This document shows positions 6,142 to 13,087 of a stretch of DNA of 37,028 nucleotides, in pieces. Below the pieces are notes generated by a model. That model made no database searches and had not been told where the DNA came from. It saw only the letters and a list, made by a program, of their open reading frames with translations. A program made the position numbers and the translations under genes. Source of the stretch: a virus; the IMG/VR virus record IMGVR_UViG_3300032116_000623, positions 1 to 37,028 of that record; one strand, written 5' to 3'. Numbering within the stretch: position 1 is the stretch's first letter; each line of letters begins with the position of its first letter.

Positions 6142-6430
6142 CGGTCTTCCTCTTTTCGATACAGCCAAAAATTGGAAAAAGGCGGGAACGTCGTCAGACG
6201 CTGCTGAAGCCGCCGCGCGTAAGGCTCCCTACTGGCGCGGCAAATGCTTAGAGGCTCTGCGCGTCCGTTCGATGACAGGCGACGAGGTCGCCGCCTTCCT
6301 CGGCGTTGATGTGCTGACCATCCGCCCGCGCCTGACCGAATGCTTCAATCGCGGCCTGATCGAGACCACCGGCGAGCGCAGGCCCACCCCGCGCGGCCGT
6401 ACCGCTGACGTGTGGCGGGTGCGCGGATGA
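6134..6430 (+). CDS. Winged-helix DNA-binding protein, 98 aa
   Basis: Start placed at GTG 6134, five bases after GGAGGG; it overlaps the HNH stop. Residues about 36-95 read as a winged helix: CLEALRVRSMTGDEVAAFLGV (helix 1 and 2), LTIRPRLTECFNRGLIE (recognition helix) and a basic wing with RRPTPRGRTADVWRV. Such small wHTH proteins in early operons bind DNA for replication or regulation. Coupled by ATGA to the methyltransferase. Confidence 0.65.
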   Translation: MVSGLPLFDTAKNWKKAGTSSDAAEAAARKAPYWRGKCLEALRVRSMTGDEVAAFLGVDVLTIRPRLTECFNRGLIETTGERRPTPRGRTADVWRVRG

Positions 6431-7641
6431 GCATCCAGATCATTCAGGGCGACTGTCGGACTGAGCTGGCGAAGCTGGCTGACGAAAGCGTCAACTGCGT
6501 CGTGACCAGTCCGCCGTATTTCGGCCTGCGCGACTACGGCGTGGACGGCCAGATCGGGCTTGAGAATACACCCGACGCCTTCGTGGCGGAATTGGTTTCG
6601 GTGTTCCGCGAAGTGCGCCGCGTTCTGCGCGATGACGGGACGCTGTGGCTCAATCTTGGAGACAGCTACGCCGGGAGCGGGCGAGGCATAGGCGACACCA
6701 AAACCGAGAACCTGCGCAACCCTGCGTCTCGAGATATGCATGACGCGCGCGTTGAGTCTGGCGCCATCGGTCGGGCATGGGTCAAGCCCCCGGTCGGCTT
6801 AAAGCAGAAAGACCTCATCGGCATCCCGTGGCGCGTCGCATTCGCGCTGCAGGCGGACGGCTGGTATCTTCGCCAGGACATCATCTGGAGCAAGCCGAAC
6901 CCCATGCCCGAGAGCGTGCAGGACCGCTGCACGAAGGCGCATGAGTACGTTTTCCTGCTGAGCAAGTCGCCGCGCTACCACTACGACGCGGACGCGATTG
7001 CGGAGCCCGTAGCGCCCGCCACAGTCACCCGTCTGGCGCAGGACGTGGAGAACCAGCAAGGCTCTGATCGCGTTCCCGGCAAGACCAACGGCGCGATGAA
7101 GGCGGTTGCTCCCCGCGCTAATGGATCCACGCTGACAGGCGGCGACTACGGACGCCATCACCTTGGCGAGGCGCTGCCCGAAGTGGAGAGACGCGACGTT
7201 GGCGTGGGTCACAACGTGCGCCCGCGCAAAGCCGTTCCGAACGGGGCAGGCCGCGCATCTGGCAACAAGTCGCACAAGTACGTTGACCAGTACGAAGCCG
7301 AGGACAGCGAACAGCACCGCACCAAGGCGGGCCTTATGAAGGTGGCTGACGTTGCCTATGATCGCCGCAACGCCCGCTCCGTCTGGAACATCGCAACTCA
7401 GCCTTTCAGCGAAGCCCACTTTGCGACGTTCCCGCCAGAGCTTGCAGAACGCTGCATCAAGGCTGGATGCCCCGAAGGCGGCACAGTGCTGGACCCGTTC
7501 TTTGGCGCTGGCACGACTGGCCTTGTCGCTGATCGCCTTCAGCGCAACGCCATCGGGATCGAACTGAACCCCGCTTATGCAGAAATCGCCCGCAACCGCA
7601 TCCAGCGCGATGCGCCGCTCTTTGCGGAGATTTCCGCATGA
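6427..7641 (+). CDS. Orphan DNA methyltransferase (N4-cytosine or N6-adenine)
   Basis: SAM-dependent amino-methyltransferase, 404 aa, beta-type order: catalytic motif IV near the N-terminus (TSPPY at residues 27-31) and SAM motif I near the C-terminus (DPFFGAGTTG from residue 356) followed by IGIELNPAYAEIA. SPPY is common in N4-cytosine enzymes; N6-adenine is not excluded. The middle (about residues 200-300) is a variable, Gly/Lys-rich insert that may be the target recognition region. No restriction enzyme is adjacent, so protection from host restriction or timing of replication or packaging is likely. ATG 6427 overlaps the upstream stop (ATGA); an upstream GTG at 6412 is less likely. Confidence 0.88.
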   Translation: MSIQIIQGDCRTELAKLADESVNCVVTSPPYFGLRDYGVDGQIGLENTPDAFVAELVSVFREVRRVLRDDGTLWLNLGDSYAGSGRGIGDTKTENLRNPASRDMHDARVESGAIGRAWVKPPVGLKQKDLIGIPWRVAFALQADGWYLRQDIIWSKPNPMPESVQDRCTKAHEYVFLLSKSPRYHYDADAIAEPVAPATVTRLAQDVENQQGSDRVPGKTNGAMKAVAPRANGSTLTGGDYGRHHLGEALPEVERRDVGVGHNVRPRKAVPNGAGRASGNKSHKYVDQYEAEDSEQHRTKAGLMKVADVAYDRRNARSVWNIATQPFSEAHFATFPPELAERCIKAGCPEGGTVLDPFFGAGTTGLVADRLQRNAIGIELNPAYAEIARNRIQRDAPLFAEISA

Positions 7642-8396
7642 CCGAGATTGTCGCCATGATCCAGCACATGCGGGCGAAGGGCATCGCTTGCAGCGTCATC
7701 CTTGAGGCCGTCGAAGCTCTGGCCTGCGCCAAGCAGGATGCGCTCGAAGAACGCCGCGCCGCTGACCGCATCCGCAAGGCCCGGTCACGCGCCGCACAGC
7801 GCGCAGCATTGAAATCTAAGGAAATGTGTCCCGTGACACCTGCGGACTCCGCGGACACGGATTCTCCCTCCCCCCTTGTTTCCCCCCCTAAGCCCCCCAC
7901 ACCCCCAAACACCCCCCCTATAATCCCCCCATCCTCAATAAATCCTGCGCGCGAAAACGCGAAAACGCCGGAAACAAAAGGATCGCGGCTGCCTCCCGAC
8001 TGGGCGCTGCCCGACGACTGGCTCGCTGACGCAGGCGACATCGCCTTCAAAGCAAAAACCCCCATCACCGAGCAGGAAATCCGAAATGAAGCTGATAAGT
8101 TCCGCGATTACTGGACCGCCAAGCCGGGCGCCGCAGGCCGGAAACTCGACTGGCGCGGGACGTGGCGAAACTGGGTCCGTAGCTATCTCGACCGGCGGCC
8201 AAAGCCGCGAAATGCACCCGGCGGTCATGGCCCGGCTGCCTTCGGCCAATCTGGGAGCGTCCCTATCGAAGATATCGTCGCTTGGCGTGCATTGCAGCGT
8301 CGAAATGGAGACGGTGTTCCCGACGAACGAACACGGGGAGACGACGTTCCGGCAGAGGCCGACTGCGTTGAAGGTGACTACCGACTCGTCGGCTGA
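7638..8396 (+). CDS. Replication protein O-like / DnaT-like ssDNA-binding protein
   Basis: Predicted initiator-type phage replication protein, 252 aa. The N-terminus (residues 1-60) is helical and basic (RIRKARSRAAQRA). Residues about 75-95 are a Pro-rich linker encoded by the C-tract array. The C-terminal domain (about residues 115-190) carries the recognisable pattern LPPDWALPDDW, FRDYWTAKPGAAGRKLDW and TWRNWVRSY, typical of phage replication proteins with a DnaT-like ssDNA-binding end. Together with the next two genes it forms a replication module. The tail overlaps the following ORF. Starts with ATG overlapping the methyltransferase stop (ATGA). Confidence 0.7.
   Translation: MTEIVAMIQHMRAKGIACSVILEAVEALACAKQDALEERRAADRIRKARSRAAQRAALKSKEMCPVTPADSADTDSPSPLVSPPKPPTPPNTPPIIPPSSINPARENAKTPETKGSRLPPDWALPDDWLADAGDIAFKAKTPITEQEIRNEADKFRDYWTAKPGAAGRKLDWRGTWRNWVRSYLDRRPKPRNAPGGHGPAAFGQSGSVPIEDIVAWRALQRRNGDGVPDERTRGDDVPAEADCVEGDYRLVG
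7870..7930. other. C-tract array, G-quadruplex-prone; possible origin element
   Basis: Six C-tracts of 5-7 bases lie at 7870-7875, 7882-7888, 7893-7898, 7902-7906, 7912-7918 and 7925-7930, separated by 3-6 bases, inside the O-like gene. On the minus strand they are G-tracts. An AT-richer stretch (CAATAAATC at 7935-7943) and tandem GCGAAAAC units (7951-7966) follow. As protein it encodes only a Pro-rich linker. Phage origins often lie inside the O-type gene, so this may be a replication origin element. Confidence 0.5.
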
Positions 8397-8874
8397 CATC
8401 GCAGCCGCGCTGCGGGTGGCCAACGAATGCCTACTTCCCGCGTCGATCGAGCAGGTCGAGGCCTGGCTGGCGGAACTGGCCATCAAGACCGTCCGGCGCA
8501 AGTCGTCGGAGATCGGCTCCGAGATGGCCCTGACGGTCTACACGAGCCATCTGCGCCAGTACCCCGCCGACGTTGTCCGCTACGTGCTGGCAGGCTGGGC
8601 GGGCAAGTGGTGGCCGACCTGGGGTGAGCTTGCCGAGCGTCTGGACGAGCTGACCGACACCCGGCTCATGATCCGCGACCGTCTTGCCGACATGGTCGCA
8701 GGCACCACTCCTGAGCCGGAAGCAATCGACCGCACAGCCGAGCGCCTGAAGCAGCTCCGGGACGAACTGGAAGCCGCTGAACGTGTCGCGGCGAAGTATC
8801 CCGAACTGGCCGACAGCAGCTTGCGCAAGCGCGAGGCCATCGCGGCTGAAATCTCGAAGCTGGAAAGGACGTAA
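8305..8874 (+). CDS. Phage replication-associated protein, unknown family
   Basis: Sits where a lambda P-like helicase loader would be, just after the O-like gene, but the family is not recognised. A helical domain (residues about 45-125) holds LPASIEQVEAWLAELAIKT and ADVVRYVLAGWAGKWWPTW; a C-terminal coiled coil (AERLKQLRDELEAAERV) follows. The start is uncertain: ATG 8305 overlaps the upstream gene by 92 bp and lacks a ribosome site; TTG 8368 has AGAGG nine bases upstream and overlaps by only 29 bp. Confidence 0.6.
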   Translation: METVFPTNEHGETTFRQRPTALKVTTDSSADIAAALRVANECLLPASIEQVEAWLAELAIKTVRRKSSEIGSEMALTVYTSHLRQYPADVVRYVLAGWAGKWWPTWGELAERLDELTDTRLMIRDRLADMVAGTTPEPEAIDRTAERLKQLRDELEAAERVAAKYPELADSSLRKREAIAAEISKLERT

Positions 8875-8875
8875 C

Positions 8876-9337
8876 ATGTACGACGGGCAGGTCGTTCAAC
8901 CGAGGGCCAAAATCAGGGAGGTGCAAGCCGTCGTCGCGGCCATGCATGGGCTTCCCGTCGAAGCCATGTGGAGCAGGTCGCGCAAGCACAAATGGGCGCA
9001 CCCTCGACAGGAGGCCATGGCGCTGGCGCGTGAATTGACGGGCCGCTCGTTCCCCGAAATCGGCATCATGTTCGGGGGCAAGGATCATACGACGATCCTC
9101 TATGCGCATCGCAAGGTCACGAAGCTTGCCGAGACCGACGCAGTACTGGCTGAGCGTCTCGCCATCGCACGCGCTCGCATCGCCGCGCTGGTGGCCGAGC
9201 GTGTCGCCAAGCAGCCGACCTCGACAGGCTGGCAGCCGCCTGCGCCGCTTCGTCCCGCCAAGCCGATGAAGGTGGCGGTTCGGTTCGACCTCGCCGCATG
9301 GGCGCGTCTCGGCGGAGAGATGGAGGCGGTGTCGTGA
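8876..9337 (+). CDS. Stand-alone DnaA domain IV-like DNA-binding protein
   Basis: A 153-aa protein whose residues 38-82 match the C-terminal DNA-binding domain of the initiator DnaA, including the signature GGKDHTTIL at 67-75 and the preceding HPRQEAMALARELTG helix. The AAA+ ATPase domain is absent, so it cannot act as a full initiator; it may recruit or compete with host DnaA at DnaA boxes or act as a repressor (inference). The start at ATG 8876 follows AAGGA. The C-terminal half is basic and Pro-rich. It lies between replication and resolvase genes. Confidence 0.82.
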   Translation: MYDGQVVQPRAKIREVQAVVAAMHGLPVEAMWSRSRKHKWAHPRQEAMALARELTGRSFPEIGIMFGGKDHTTILYAHRKVTKLAETDAVLAERLAIARARIAALVAERVAKQPTSTGWQPPAPLRPAKPMKVAVRFDLAAWARLGGEMEAVS

Positions 9338-9759
9338 CCGCCTTCACAATTCCTGGCGACCCCAAAGGCTGGGCGCGGACCCGATCCAACAACGGCCAGT
9401 ATTTCACCGCCCCAGAGATGCGCGCCTACCAGAACAACATCCGCTGGCTCGCCAAGGCCGCAGGCATTCGGGAGATCGATGGCCCCGTGTCTGTCGCTGT
9501 GGTGGCGCACTATCGCATTCCAGCGTCCGCAACGAAAGCGCGGCGGGCTGCGATGCTGGCGCTCGATGAGATGCCAACGAAGAAGCCCGACATCGACAAC
9601 GTCGTGAAGAACGTTCTCGACGCGCTCAACGGGCTTGCGTGGAAGGACGACGCTCAGGTGGTGAGCCTGTCCGTCAGCAAGGTCTGGTCGGACGATCCGC
9701 GCACGGAGATCGACGTGGAGCGCTTCAAACAGCGCGCAGTGGCGAGGGTCGCAGCATGA
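9334..9759 (+). CDS. rusA: RusA-like Holliday junction resolvase
   Basis: Resolves four-way DNA junctions arising during phage recombination and replication. The RusA signature is intact: KPDIDNVVKNVLDALNGLAW with D86, D88 and K92, then DD at 105-106 before QVV; these carry the metal-binding aspartates and catalytic lysine of the family. The N-terminus reads FTIPGDPKGWARTR. Length 141 aa is near the family's usual 120-140. GTG at 9334 overlaps the upstream stop (GTGA). It functionally complements RecT and NinB encoded in the leftward operon. Confidence 0.9.
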   Translation: MTAFTIPGDPKGWARTRSNNGQYFTAPEMRAYQNNIRWLAKAAGIREIDGPVSVAVVAHYRIPASATKARRAAMLALDEMPTKKPDIDNVVKNVLDALNGLAWKDDAQVVSLSVSKVWSDDPRTEIDVERFKQRAVARVAA

Positions 9760-9875
9760 GTCAGATTTCAGTAATCGTTTTTTCGCTCATGGGCGTGGCC
9801 GTAATGGGCATGGGCTGCATGCTTGTGATTTTAGGCGCGCTCATGTTCCTGCATCCGTTTGGGGTGCGGCCATGA
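9756..9875 (+). CDS. Tiny single-pass membrane protein, 39 aa
   Basis: ATGA overlaps at both ends (start 9756 in the RusA stop, stop in the next start). Residues 4-33 are one long hydrophobic helix with Gly and Met (VFSLMGVAVMGMGCMLVILG), leaving a short polar tail. Similar to many phage small membrane proteins. Function unknown; holin-like or host-modifying roles are possible. Confidence 0.6.
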   Translation: MSQISVIVFSLMGVAVMGMGCMLVILGALMFLHPFGVRP

Positions 9876-10174
9876 CCCGCCGCAACGAAACGCACGACGT
9901 AAAAGCCGCCGCTGCTCAGGCCGCACAGCTTGTCCAGCGCCAGACTTGCGAGGGCTGCGCCTACCTGCGCGGCCTGAGACCCAAGTGCGAGGAGGAGCGC
10001 GCCGACGCCTACCGTCAGCCGCGCGAGACCTTCCATGAGCGCTGCCAGTTCTACGCGGTGAAGGGCCAGATGGCGCGACCGGCAACGCCAGAGCCGCAGC
10101 CTGCCTCACGCGCGCAGATCGCGGGCGAGGTCGCACGGCGCAAACACAATCGCTGGAGGAGGGCTGAGGCGTGA
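9872..10174 (+). CDS. Cys-containing hypothetical protein, 100 aa
   Basis: A Cys cluster C26-x2-C29, C39 and C58 within CEGCAYLRGLRPKC could bind zinc or an iron-sulfur cluster. The C-terminal third is basic (ARRKHNRWRRAEA), consistent with nucleic-acid contact. Coupled by overlaps to both neighbours. Family not recognised. Confidence 0.55.
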   Translation: MTRRNETHDVKAAAAQAAQLVQRQTCEGCAYLRGLRPKCEEERADAYRQPRETFHERCQFYAVKGQMARPATPEPQPASRAQIAGEVARRKHNRWRRAEA

Positions 10175-10551
10175 TCGACGTGACCCAACAGCGCCTGCGT
10201 GACGTGAAGCAGACCCTCTGCGAAGGCGGCTGCATCTCCACGCTGGCGAAGCAATGGGGGCTTTCCAAGCCCGGCGCGCTGCAATGGCTCGACCGCCACG
10301 CCCCGCCTGAAGAACGCCGAAAGCTGGCCGAGAACGGCCGCACACGGGCGCAACAGAAGATGCGCGGCTTCGACCTGTCCGCCCGCATGGAGATGATCAC
10401 CGTCTGCCGCGCCGCCGGCATGTCGTGGGAACGGATCGGGGAGGCCATCGGCGTGACCGCTGTTTCCGTCTGGACCCTCGCCCGCCGCCACGCGCCGGAC
10501 GGACTGGCCGAAGCGATGGAAGATTTCCGCGAAGATCAACGCGTAGCGTAG
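10171..10551 (+). CDS. HTH protein with two helix-turn-helix motifs, 126 aa
   Basis: GTG start overlaps the upstream stop (GTGA). Two regions look like helix-turn-helix units: residues 20-42 (ISTLAKQWGLSKPGALQWLD) and 75-110 (MITVCRAAGMSWERIGEAIG, then VSVWTLARRHA). Such tandem-HTH proteins late in an early operon often regulate later phage genes, so a late activator role is possible; that is inference only. Confidence 0.6.
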   Translation: MIDVTQQRLRDVKQTLCEGGCISTLAKQWGLSKPGALQWLDRHAPPEERRKLAENGRTRAQQKMRGFDLSARMEMITVCRAAGMSWERIGEAIGVTAVSVWTLARRHAPDGLAEAMEDFREDQRVA

Positions 10552-10570
10552 CAACAGAGGGACCAGGGAC

Positions 10571-10975
10571 ATGGCACTGATTGATGAACTGAGAGAGAAG
10601 CTCAAGGACGTCGAAACATACATTGCGGCGCGACACGCCCAAATCCGTGAGCACGGGTCTGCGCTTGAAGAACTTGAACGGCAGCGCTGGGATTTGGACA
10701 TCGCCATCGCCGCACTGGAGCCCACGCCCGCCGCCGTGACCGAGCCAGAGCCCGAACCCGAACCGCAAGACGACGCCAGCGAGTTCTCCGAGGAAGGCTA
10801 CGCGCCCGTTGTCGAGGCCGAGCCGCTAGCCGACCCGATCTGGAACGAGCCGGAGCCGACCAAGCCGGAGGCCGACGCACTGGCCAAGGCGGCTGACTAT
10901 TACAGCCCGGAAGCCGTAGCCGAGCGCAACAAGTTCAACCCTTTCGCCATGTTTCGGAAGGAGGGCGACCAATGA
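10571..10975 (+). CDS. Coiled-coil and acidic hypothetical protein, 134 aa
   Basis: Residues 1-55 are a heptad-type coiled coil (IDELREKLKDVETYI and LEELERQRWDLDIA); residues 56-105 are Pro/Glu-rich and acidic; the last 30 are helical (KFNPFAMF). CAGGGAC precedes the ATG. Function unknown; the shape suggests a linker or scaffold-type partner protein. Confidence 0.55.
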   Translation: MALIDELREKLKDVETYIAARHAQIREHGSALEELERQRWDLDIAIAALEPTPAAVTEPEPEPEPQDDASEFSEEGYAPVVEAEPLADPIWNEPEPTKPEADALAKAADYYSPEAVAERNKFNPFAMFRKEGDQ

Positions 10976-11085
10976 ACTGGATTGAAGTCGGCTTCTGGGT
11001 CTGCCTGTGGACCATCATCGCGCTCGCCATCGGCTCCGTCATCTGGTGGGGCATCAAGAGCACCGGATCGGGAGGCGGGCAATGA
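10972..11085 (+). CDS. Tiny membrane protein, 37 aa
   Basis: ATGA overlap at the start and end. A single hydrophobic, Trp-rich segment (VGFWVCLWTIIALAIG, residues 6-25) precedes a glycine-rich tail. One of four small membrane proteins in this stretch. Confidence 0.55.
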   Translation: MNWIEVGFWVCLWTIIALAIGSVIWWGIKSTGSGGGQ

Positions 11086-11276
11086 TGGGCAAGGATCACA
11101 TCGACCGCGCGCTTTTAACTGCGCCGGTCCTGGCATTCTTCGTGGGCGTGTCCGTTGCCTACGGGCTTTGCGCACCCAACCCGTCATCGCTGTTTACGTT
11201 TCTCGGCATCCTTCCGTTGGGCATCTGCGTTGCGCTCGTCGTTGACGCCCGGCGTGAATTGTGGGGCAAGCAATGA
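11082..11276 (+). CDS. Small two-pass membrane protein, 64 aa
   Basis: Double ATG at 11082/11085 overlaps the previous stop. Two hydrophobic segments: residues about 12-29 (LTAPVLAFFVGVSVAYG) and 38-54 (FTFLGILPLGICVALVV), ending in a basic tail (DARRELWGKQ). Topology resembles class II holins, but no lysis gene is adjacent, so this is only a possibility. Confidence 0.6.
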   Translation: MMGKDHIDRALLTAPVLAFFVGVSVAYGLCAPNPSSLFTFLGILPLGICVALVVDARRELWGKQ

Positions 11277-11425
11277 AGCTGGCCGGCCTCTCGATACTCG
11301 CCATGACCGCCGCCCTGATGTGGATGCCCCGGCTCGATCCGAACCTGGCGCATCTGGCGTGGGCCAGCCTCGGCCTGCTGTGGATGCTTCTGGGAAGCCT
11401 CAAGGACGAAAGGCGCAGGCGATGA
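11273..11425 (+). CDS. Small membrane protein, 50 aa
   Basis: ATGA overlap at both ends. Two hydrophobic stretches (GLSILAMTAALMWM, residues 5-18, and HLAWASLGLLWMLLGSL, 27-43) flank a polar loop; the C-terminus is basic (KDERRRR), a positive-inside signal. Part of the membrane-protein cluster. Function unknown. Confidence 0.55.
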   Translation: MKLAGLSILAMTAALMWMPRLDPNLAHLAWASLGLLWMLLGSLKDERRRR

Positions 11426-11898
11426 AATACTATCTAGACTGCGAGTTTAACGGCATGGGCGGCGAGCTTTTGAGCTTGGCGCTGGTCTGCGAAAACGCCA
11501 CGCGGCACTCACTGTATCTGGTCCGCGAATGGATGCCAAACGTAGAGCCATGGGTGGCGCAAAACGTCCTGCCGATCATCCACGCAGACACGAACGCGCC
11601 GGGACCGAGGATTGTGCTTGTGACGCCCGTGTCGGAATGGGCCAGCGCCATCGAAAGCATTCTAGAAGGCGACAATGACGTCACTATCGTCACTGACTGG
11701 CCCGATGACATCAAGTATTTCTGCGAGCTGATCATCACTGGCCCCGGCACGATGATCAACGTGCGCCCAAGCATCAAATTTGAAATGCACCGTGTCGATG
11801 CGTACCCGACCAATCTACCGGGCGCGATCCAGCACAATGCCTACTGGGACGCCATGGCGTTGCGCCACAAGCTTCAGTCGCAGGAGCCGCAGCGATGA
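11422..11898 (+). CDS. DEDD 3'-5' exoribonuclease-like protein
   Basis: Predicted RNase T/DnaQ-fold nuclease, 158 aa, resembling phage and mycobacterial Rv2179c-like 3'-5' exoribonucleases. Motif I is LDCEFNG with D6 and E8; motif II is DWPDD (D92 region); motif III is HNAYWDAMAL with H138 and D143, giving a complete DEDDh set. GMGGELLSLALV after motif I is a family-like strand. It may trim phage or host RNA in infection. ATGA couples it to the previous gene. A long upstream extension of the frame is ignored because coupling fits this start. Confidence 0.75.
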   Translation: MKYYLDCEFNGMGGELLSLALVCENATRHSLYLVREWMPNVEPWVAQNVLPIIHADTNAPGPRIVLVTPVSEWASAIESILEGDNDVTIVTDWPDDIKYFCELIITGPGTMINVRPSIKFEMHRVDAYPTNLPGAIQHNAYWDAMALRHKLQSQEPQR

Positions 11899-12434
11899 CA
11901 CAAGCCCCCCTGGTCTGGCACGCCCTCCGCACGAAGTCTCAACGGGAGCAGATGGTGGCCGACGCCCTGATGCGCTTCGGCATTTACGCGCAGGTGAAGA
12001 CTGAGACCCGCCTCCGTCGACGCACGAAATGGGACAAGGAACGCAAGCTCCGCACCTTCGTCGCCGCCCCTGGCTACTGCCTGATCGGCACCCCGGATGG
12101 GGTACCCGTTCCATGGTATCAGATATTCCGCCTGCACATGGTCTCCTCCGTGGTCTCACTCAACGGCCAGCCAGCCCAACTGGACCACAAGGCTGTGCTG
12201 GCATTCCTCGGCCATGAGGGTGGGCGCCTGCCGGGCTACTTCCGCCACTTCCGCACGGGGCATGAGTTCAAGATCGGGGACCGTGTTTTGGTCAGCTCTG
12301 GCGTCTTCAGCGACCACACAATGCGCGTCCAAGACGTGCAGGATGGCGAGGCGGTTTTTCTGGTCAAGCTGTTAGGTCGCGATCATCAAGTAAGGGTGCC
12401 GGTCGATCATTGCATTCCAGCGGCCGCCGCATAG
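11895..12434 (+). CDS. NusG/RfaH-like transcription antiterminator
   Basis: Residues about 6-100 resemble an NGN domain (WHALRTKSQREQMVADAL, then RTFVAAPGYCLIGT), which binds RNA polymerase. Residues about 125-175 resemble a KOW domain (FKIGDRVLVSSGVF and VFLVKLLGRDHQVRVP). At 179 aa it matches host NusG in length. As a paralog ending the early operon, immediately upstream of a strong hairpin, it is a candidate for processive antitermination enabling late transcription (inference). ATGA overlaps the exoribonuclease stop. Confidence 0.8.
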   Translation: MTQAPLVWHALRTKSQREQMVADALMRFGIYAQVKTETRLRRRTKWDKERKLRTFVAAPGYCLIGTPDGVPVPWYQIFRLHMVSSVVSLNGQPAQLDHKAVLAFLGHEGGRLPGYFRHFRTGHEFKIGDRVLVSSGVFSDHTMRVQDVQDGEAVFLVKLLGRDHQVRVPVDHCIPAAAA

Positions 12435-12443
12435 GATTGCGGC

Positions 12444-12476
12444 GGCGCGGGCGGTGTTGATCGCATCGCCCGCGCC
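12444..12476 (+). terminator. Strong hairpin just after the NusG-like gene
   Basis: A 13-bp stem with one G-U pair (GGCGCGGGCGGTG against CATCGCCCGCGCC) closes a 7-nt loop, TTGATCG, starting ten bases after the stop codon. No T-tract follows, so it may be a pause or antitermination site, a Rho-dependent element or an mRNA 3' stabiliser rather than a classical terminator. Confidence 0.5.
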
Positions 12477-12502
12477 TAACCACGCGCCTTACAGGAGGCA
12501 CA

Positions 12503-13087
12503 ATGGCCAGACGCGGAATATGCACACTAGATGGTTGTGGCAAGCCACACGTGGCTCTCGGGCTTTGCCGAAAACACTACGCACGACAGTATTACAACGG
12601 CGACCAATTGCTCCGAAGGCGAGCAAACGGTAGCGGGTTGGCGTTTGTAAAGACAGCGATTGCTACGCAAACCGACGATTGCATTCTATGGCCGTATGGC
12701 AGGTACCCTTCCGGCTACGGCAAGATCCATGACCCTGCCACAAAGAAAAGCGTTGGTGCTCATCAGTTTGTGTGCAGGCTCGCGCATGGCGAACCAAGCG
12801 CAGGCATGGAAGTGCGTCACGCCTGCCATAAAAAGGCGTGCATCAATCCGCGTCACCTGAGCTGGTCAACGCACAGGGTCAACATGGATGACAACATAAA
12901 GGATGGTCGTACGCTGGCGGGGGAAGCATTGCCGCAGGCAAAACTGACCGAACATGCCGTGATTGCAATCCGATGTTCTAATGAAACGCAACGCGTGCTG
13001 GCCAAGCGGTACGGCGTATCGCAAGGCGCAATTTCTCTGATTAAGTTAAGGAAGAACTGGAAACGCGTTAAGGCCGACGCGGCATAA
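12503..13087 (+). CDS. HNH endonuclease with zinc finger and C-terminal HTH
   Basis: Predicted free-standing homing-type nuclease, 194 aa. An N-terminal zinc-finger-like C7-x4-C12-x9-C22-x2-H25 is followed by an HNH core: H106 and C108 in VRHACHK, C113, N115 and H118 in CINPRHLSW, and N127. Residues 148-190 form a helix-turn-helix (LTEHAVIAIR, then VLAKRYGVSQGAISLI) related to that of the other HNH gene at 5506. AGGAGG lies six bases before the ATG. It stands alone between early and late genes with somewhat lower GC, consistent with recent mobile insertion. Confidence 0.8.
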   Translation: MARRGICTLDGCGKPHVALGLCRKHYARQYYNGDQLLRRRANGSGLAFVKTAIATQTDDCILWPYGRYPSGYGKIHDPATKKSVGAHQFVCRLAHGEPSAGMEVRHACHKKACINPRHLSWSTHRVNMDDNIKDGRTLAGEALPQAKLTEHAVIAIRCSNETQRVLAKRYGVSQGAISLIKLRKNWKRVKADAA

